Shown piece by piece: positions 5,411-6,082 of a stretch of DNA of 6,082 nt (positions are counted from its first letter, which is position 1; the number at the start of each line of letters is the position of its first letter). Below the pieces are notes generated by a model, which saw only the letters and a list, made by a program, of their open reading frames with translations, had not been told where the DNA came from and ran no database searches. The position numbers were made by a program, and so were the translations under genes. The DNA comes from JBEKCP01 sp050014815 (GTDB lineage Bacteria; Planctomycetota; Planctomycetia; Pirellulales; Thermoguttaceae), in NCBI GenBank assembly GCA_050014815.1, contig JBEKCP010000386.1, positions 1 through 6,082 on the forward strand, in the 5' to 3' direction.

Positions 5411-6082
5411 ATGACGCTCGTGCTCTGCGTGATCCTGTTCGGCCTTGCGTTCGAGTATATCAACGGGTTTCACGACACGGCGAACGCCATCGCGACGGTG
5501 GTGTCCACCCGCGTTCTCAGCCCTCGGCAGGCGGTGTGCCTGGCCGCGGCGTGCAACCTGATCGGGGCCTTGTGGGGCACGGCGGTCGCCGCCACGATCG
5601 GCACCGGCCTGGTCGAGGCGGGCGTCGTCACCTTGCACACCGTCTTGTCCGCCCTGCTGGCGGCCATCCTCTGGAACCTGCTCACCTGGTGGTTCGGCCT
5701 GCCGTCGAGTTCCAGCCACGCACTGATCGGCGGCCTGTGCGGCGCCGCCGTCGCCTCCGCCCGCGGCGACTTCTCCGTCATTCGCTGGTCCGTGGCTGCC
5801 GGCCCGCACGGGTGGGAAGGGCTGTGGCCCAAGGTCATTCTGCCGATGGTCACCTCGCCGATGGTGGGCCTCCTGATCGGGTTCCTCGTGATGGGCCTGC
5901 TCCTGGCGGTGCTCCGCAATTGGCGGCCGCACCGCGTCAATATGCTCTTCGGCAGGCTGCAACTGGGAAGCGCCGCGCTGATGGGACTGAGCCATGGCAC
6001 CAATGACGCGCAAAAAACCATGGGTATCCTCGCCTTGACGCTCTGGACTGCGACCCAGAAGGGCCTCTTCGACGGCTTGCCT
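5411..6082 (+). CDS. PiT-family inorganic phosphate permease (3' end off the right edge)
   Basis: The first 224 residues of an integral membrane transporter of the PiT (PHO4) family, which takes up inorganic phosphate, or metal-phosphate, driven by protons or sodium. The first family signature is GFHDTANAIATVVSTR (19-34), with D22 and N25 as expected substrate/cation-site residues. GLPSSSSHALIGG (96-108) follows, and the second inverted-repeat signature SHGTNDAQKTMGI is at 194-206. Hydrophobic segments lie around 1-17, 40-66, 76-96, 103-117, 142-168 and 186-193. The frame stays open to the last base. Family members are commonly around 330-500 residues, so the C-terminal part is missing. A weak TGGGA (5396-5400) lies ten bases before the ATG. 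Co-transcription with the DUF47 gene upstream is likely. I give no gene symbol because pit subtype and coupling ion cannot be told from this part. Confidence 0.95.
   Translation, partial: MTLVLCVILFGLAFEYINGFHDTANAIATVVSTRVLSPRQAVCLAAACNLIGALWGTAVAATIGTGLVEAGVVTLHTVLSALLAAILWNLLTWWFGLPSSSSHALIGGLCGAAVASARGDFSVIRWSVAAGPHGWEGLWPKVILPMVTSPMVGLLIGFLVMGLLLAVLRNWRPHRVNMLFGRLQLGSAALMGLSHGTNDAQKTMGILALTLWTATQKGLFDGLP

Noticed and set aside
4442..6013. A 523-residue minus-strand open frame
   Set aside because: It crosses the end of the pseudokinase gene, the DUF47 gene and the PiT gene in antisense. The sense-strand products carry clear family signatures, while this one shows only His/Gln/Arg-rich low-complexity sequence.
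1..6082. Mobile element, CRISPR array, tRNA or prophage signal
   Set aside because: No transposase or integrase motif, no regularly spaced direct repeats outside coding sequence, and no tRNA-like cloverleaf was seen on either strand.

Overview
The window is GC-rich bacterial DNA, most likely from a planctomycete (Planctomycetota, perhaps a Pirellulales-like lineage). This is inferred from protein architecture: Hanks-type kinases with long membrane-anchored, beta-helix-bearing C-termini are typical of that phylum. No rRNA, tRNA or marker gene confirms it.

Layout. (1) Positions 1-322, minus strand: the N-terminal part of a canonical Ser/Thr protein kinase, with intact glycine loop and VAIK lysine, running off the left edge. 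(2) 323-491: a divergent promoter region with one candidate promoter facing each way and a 17-bp imperfect inverted repeat (394-410 / 453-469) touching both. (3) 492-4577, plus strand: one 1361-residue protein made of two tandem kinase-fold domains, a transmembrane helix, a Pro/Ala/Lys spacer, a helical region and a C-terminal right-handed beta-helix. Both kinase folds have lost the residues needed for catalysis, so this looks like a tandem-pseudokinase receptor. (4) 4578-4762: an intergenic gap with a small GGACTGTCC palindrome and a candidate promoter. (5) 4763-5392 and 5411-6082 (cut by the right edge): a phosphate-uptake pair, a DUF47/PhoU-related accessory protein followed by a PiT-family inorganic phosphate permease.

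How it fits together. The divergent pair places an apparently active kinase next to a membrane protein whose two cytoplasmic kinase folds appear dead and whose C-terminus is predicted to lie outside the membrane. A reasonable hypothesis is that the pseudokinase protein senses something with its beta-helix and controls, scaffolds or titrates the neighbouring active kinase. The shared inverted repeat may co-regulate the two genes. The phosphate-transport operon downstream has its own candidate promoter and is probably unrelated in function.

The most notable feature is the tandem pseudokinase. The two copies align without any gap at a fixed offset of 321 residues (963 bp) and carry the same inactivating changes (HRD to HRN, DFG to GF-x, lost glycine loop, lost alpha-C glutamate). 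This suggests that the loss of catalysis came before the duplication.
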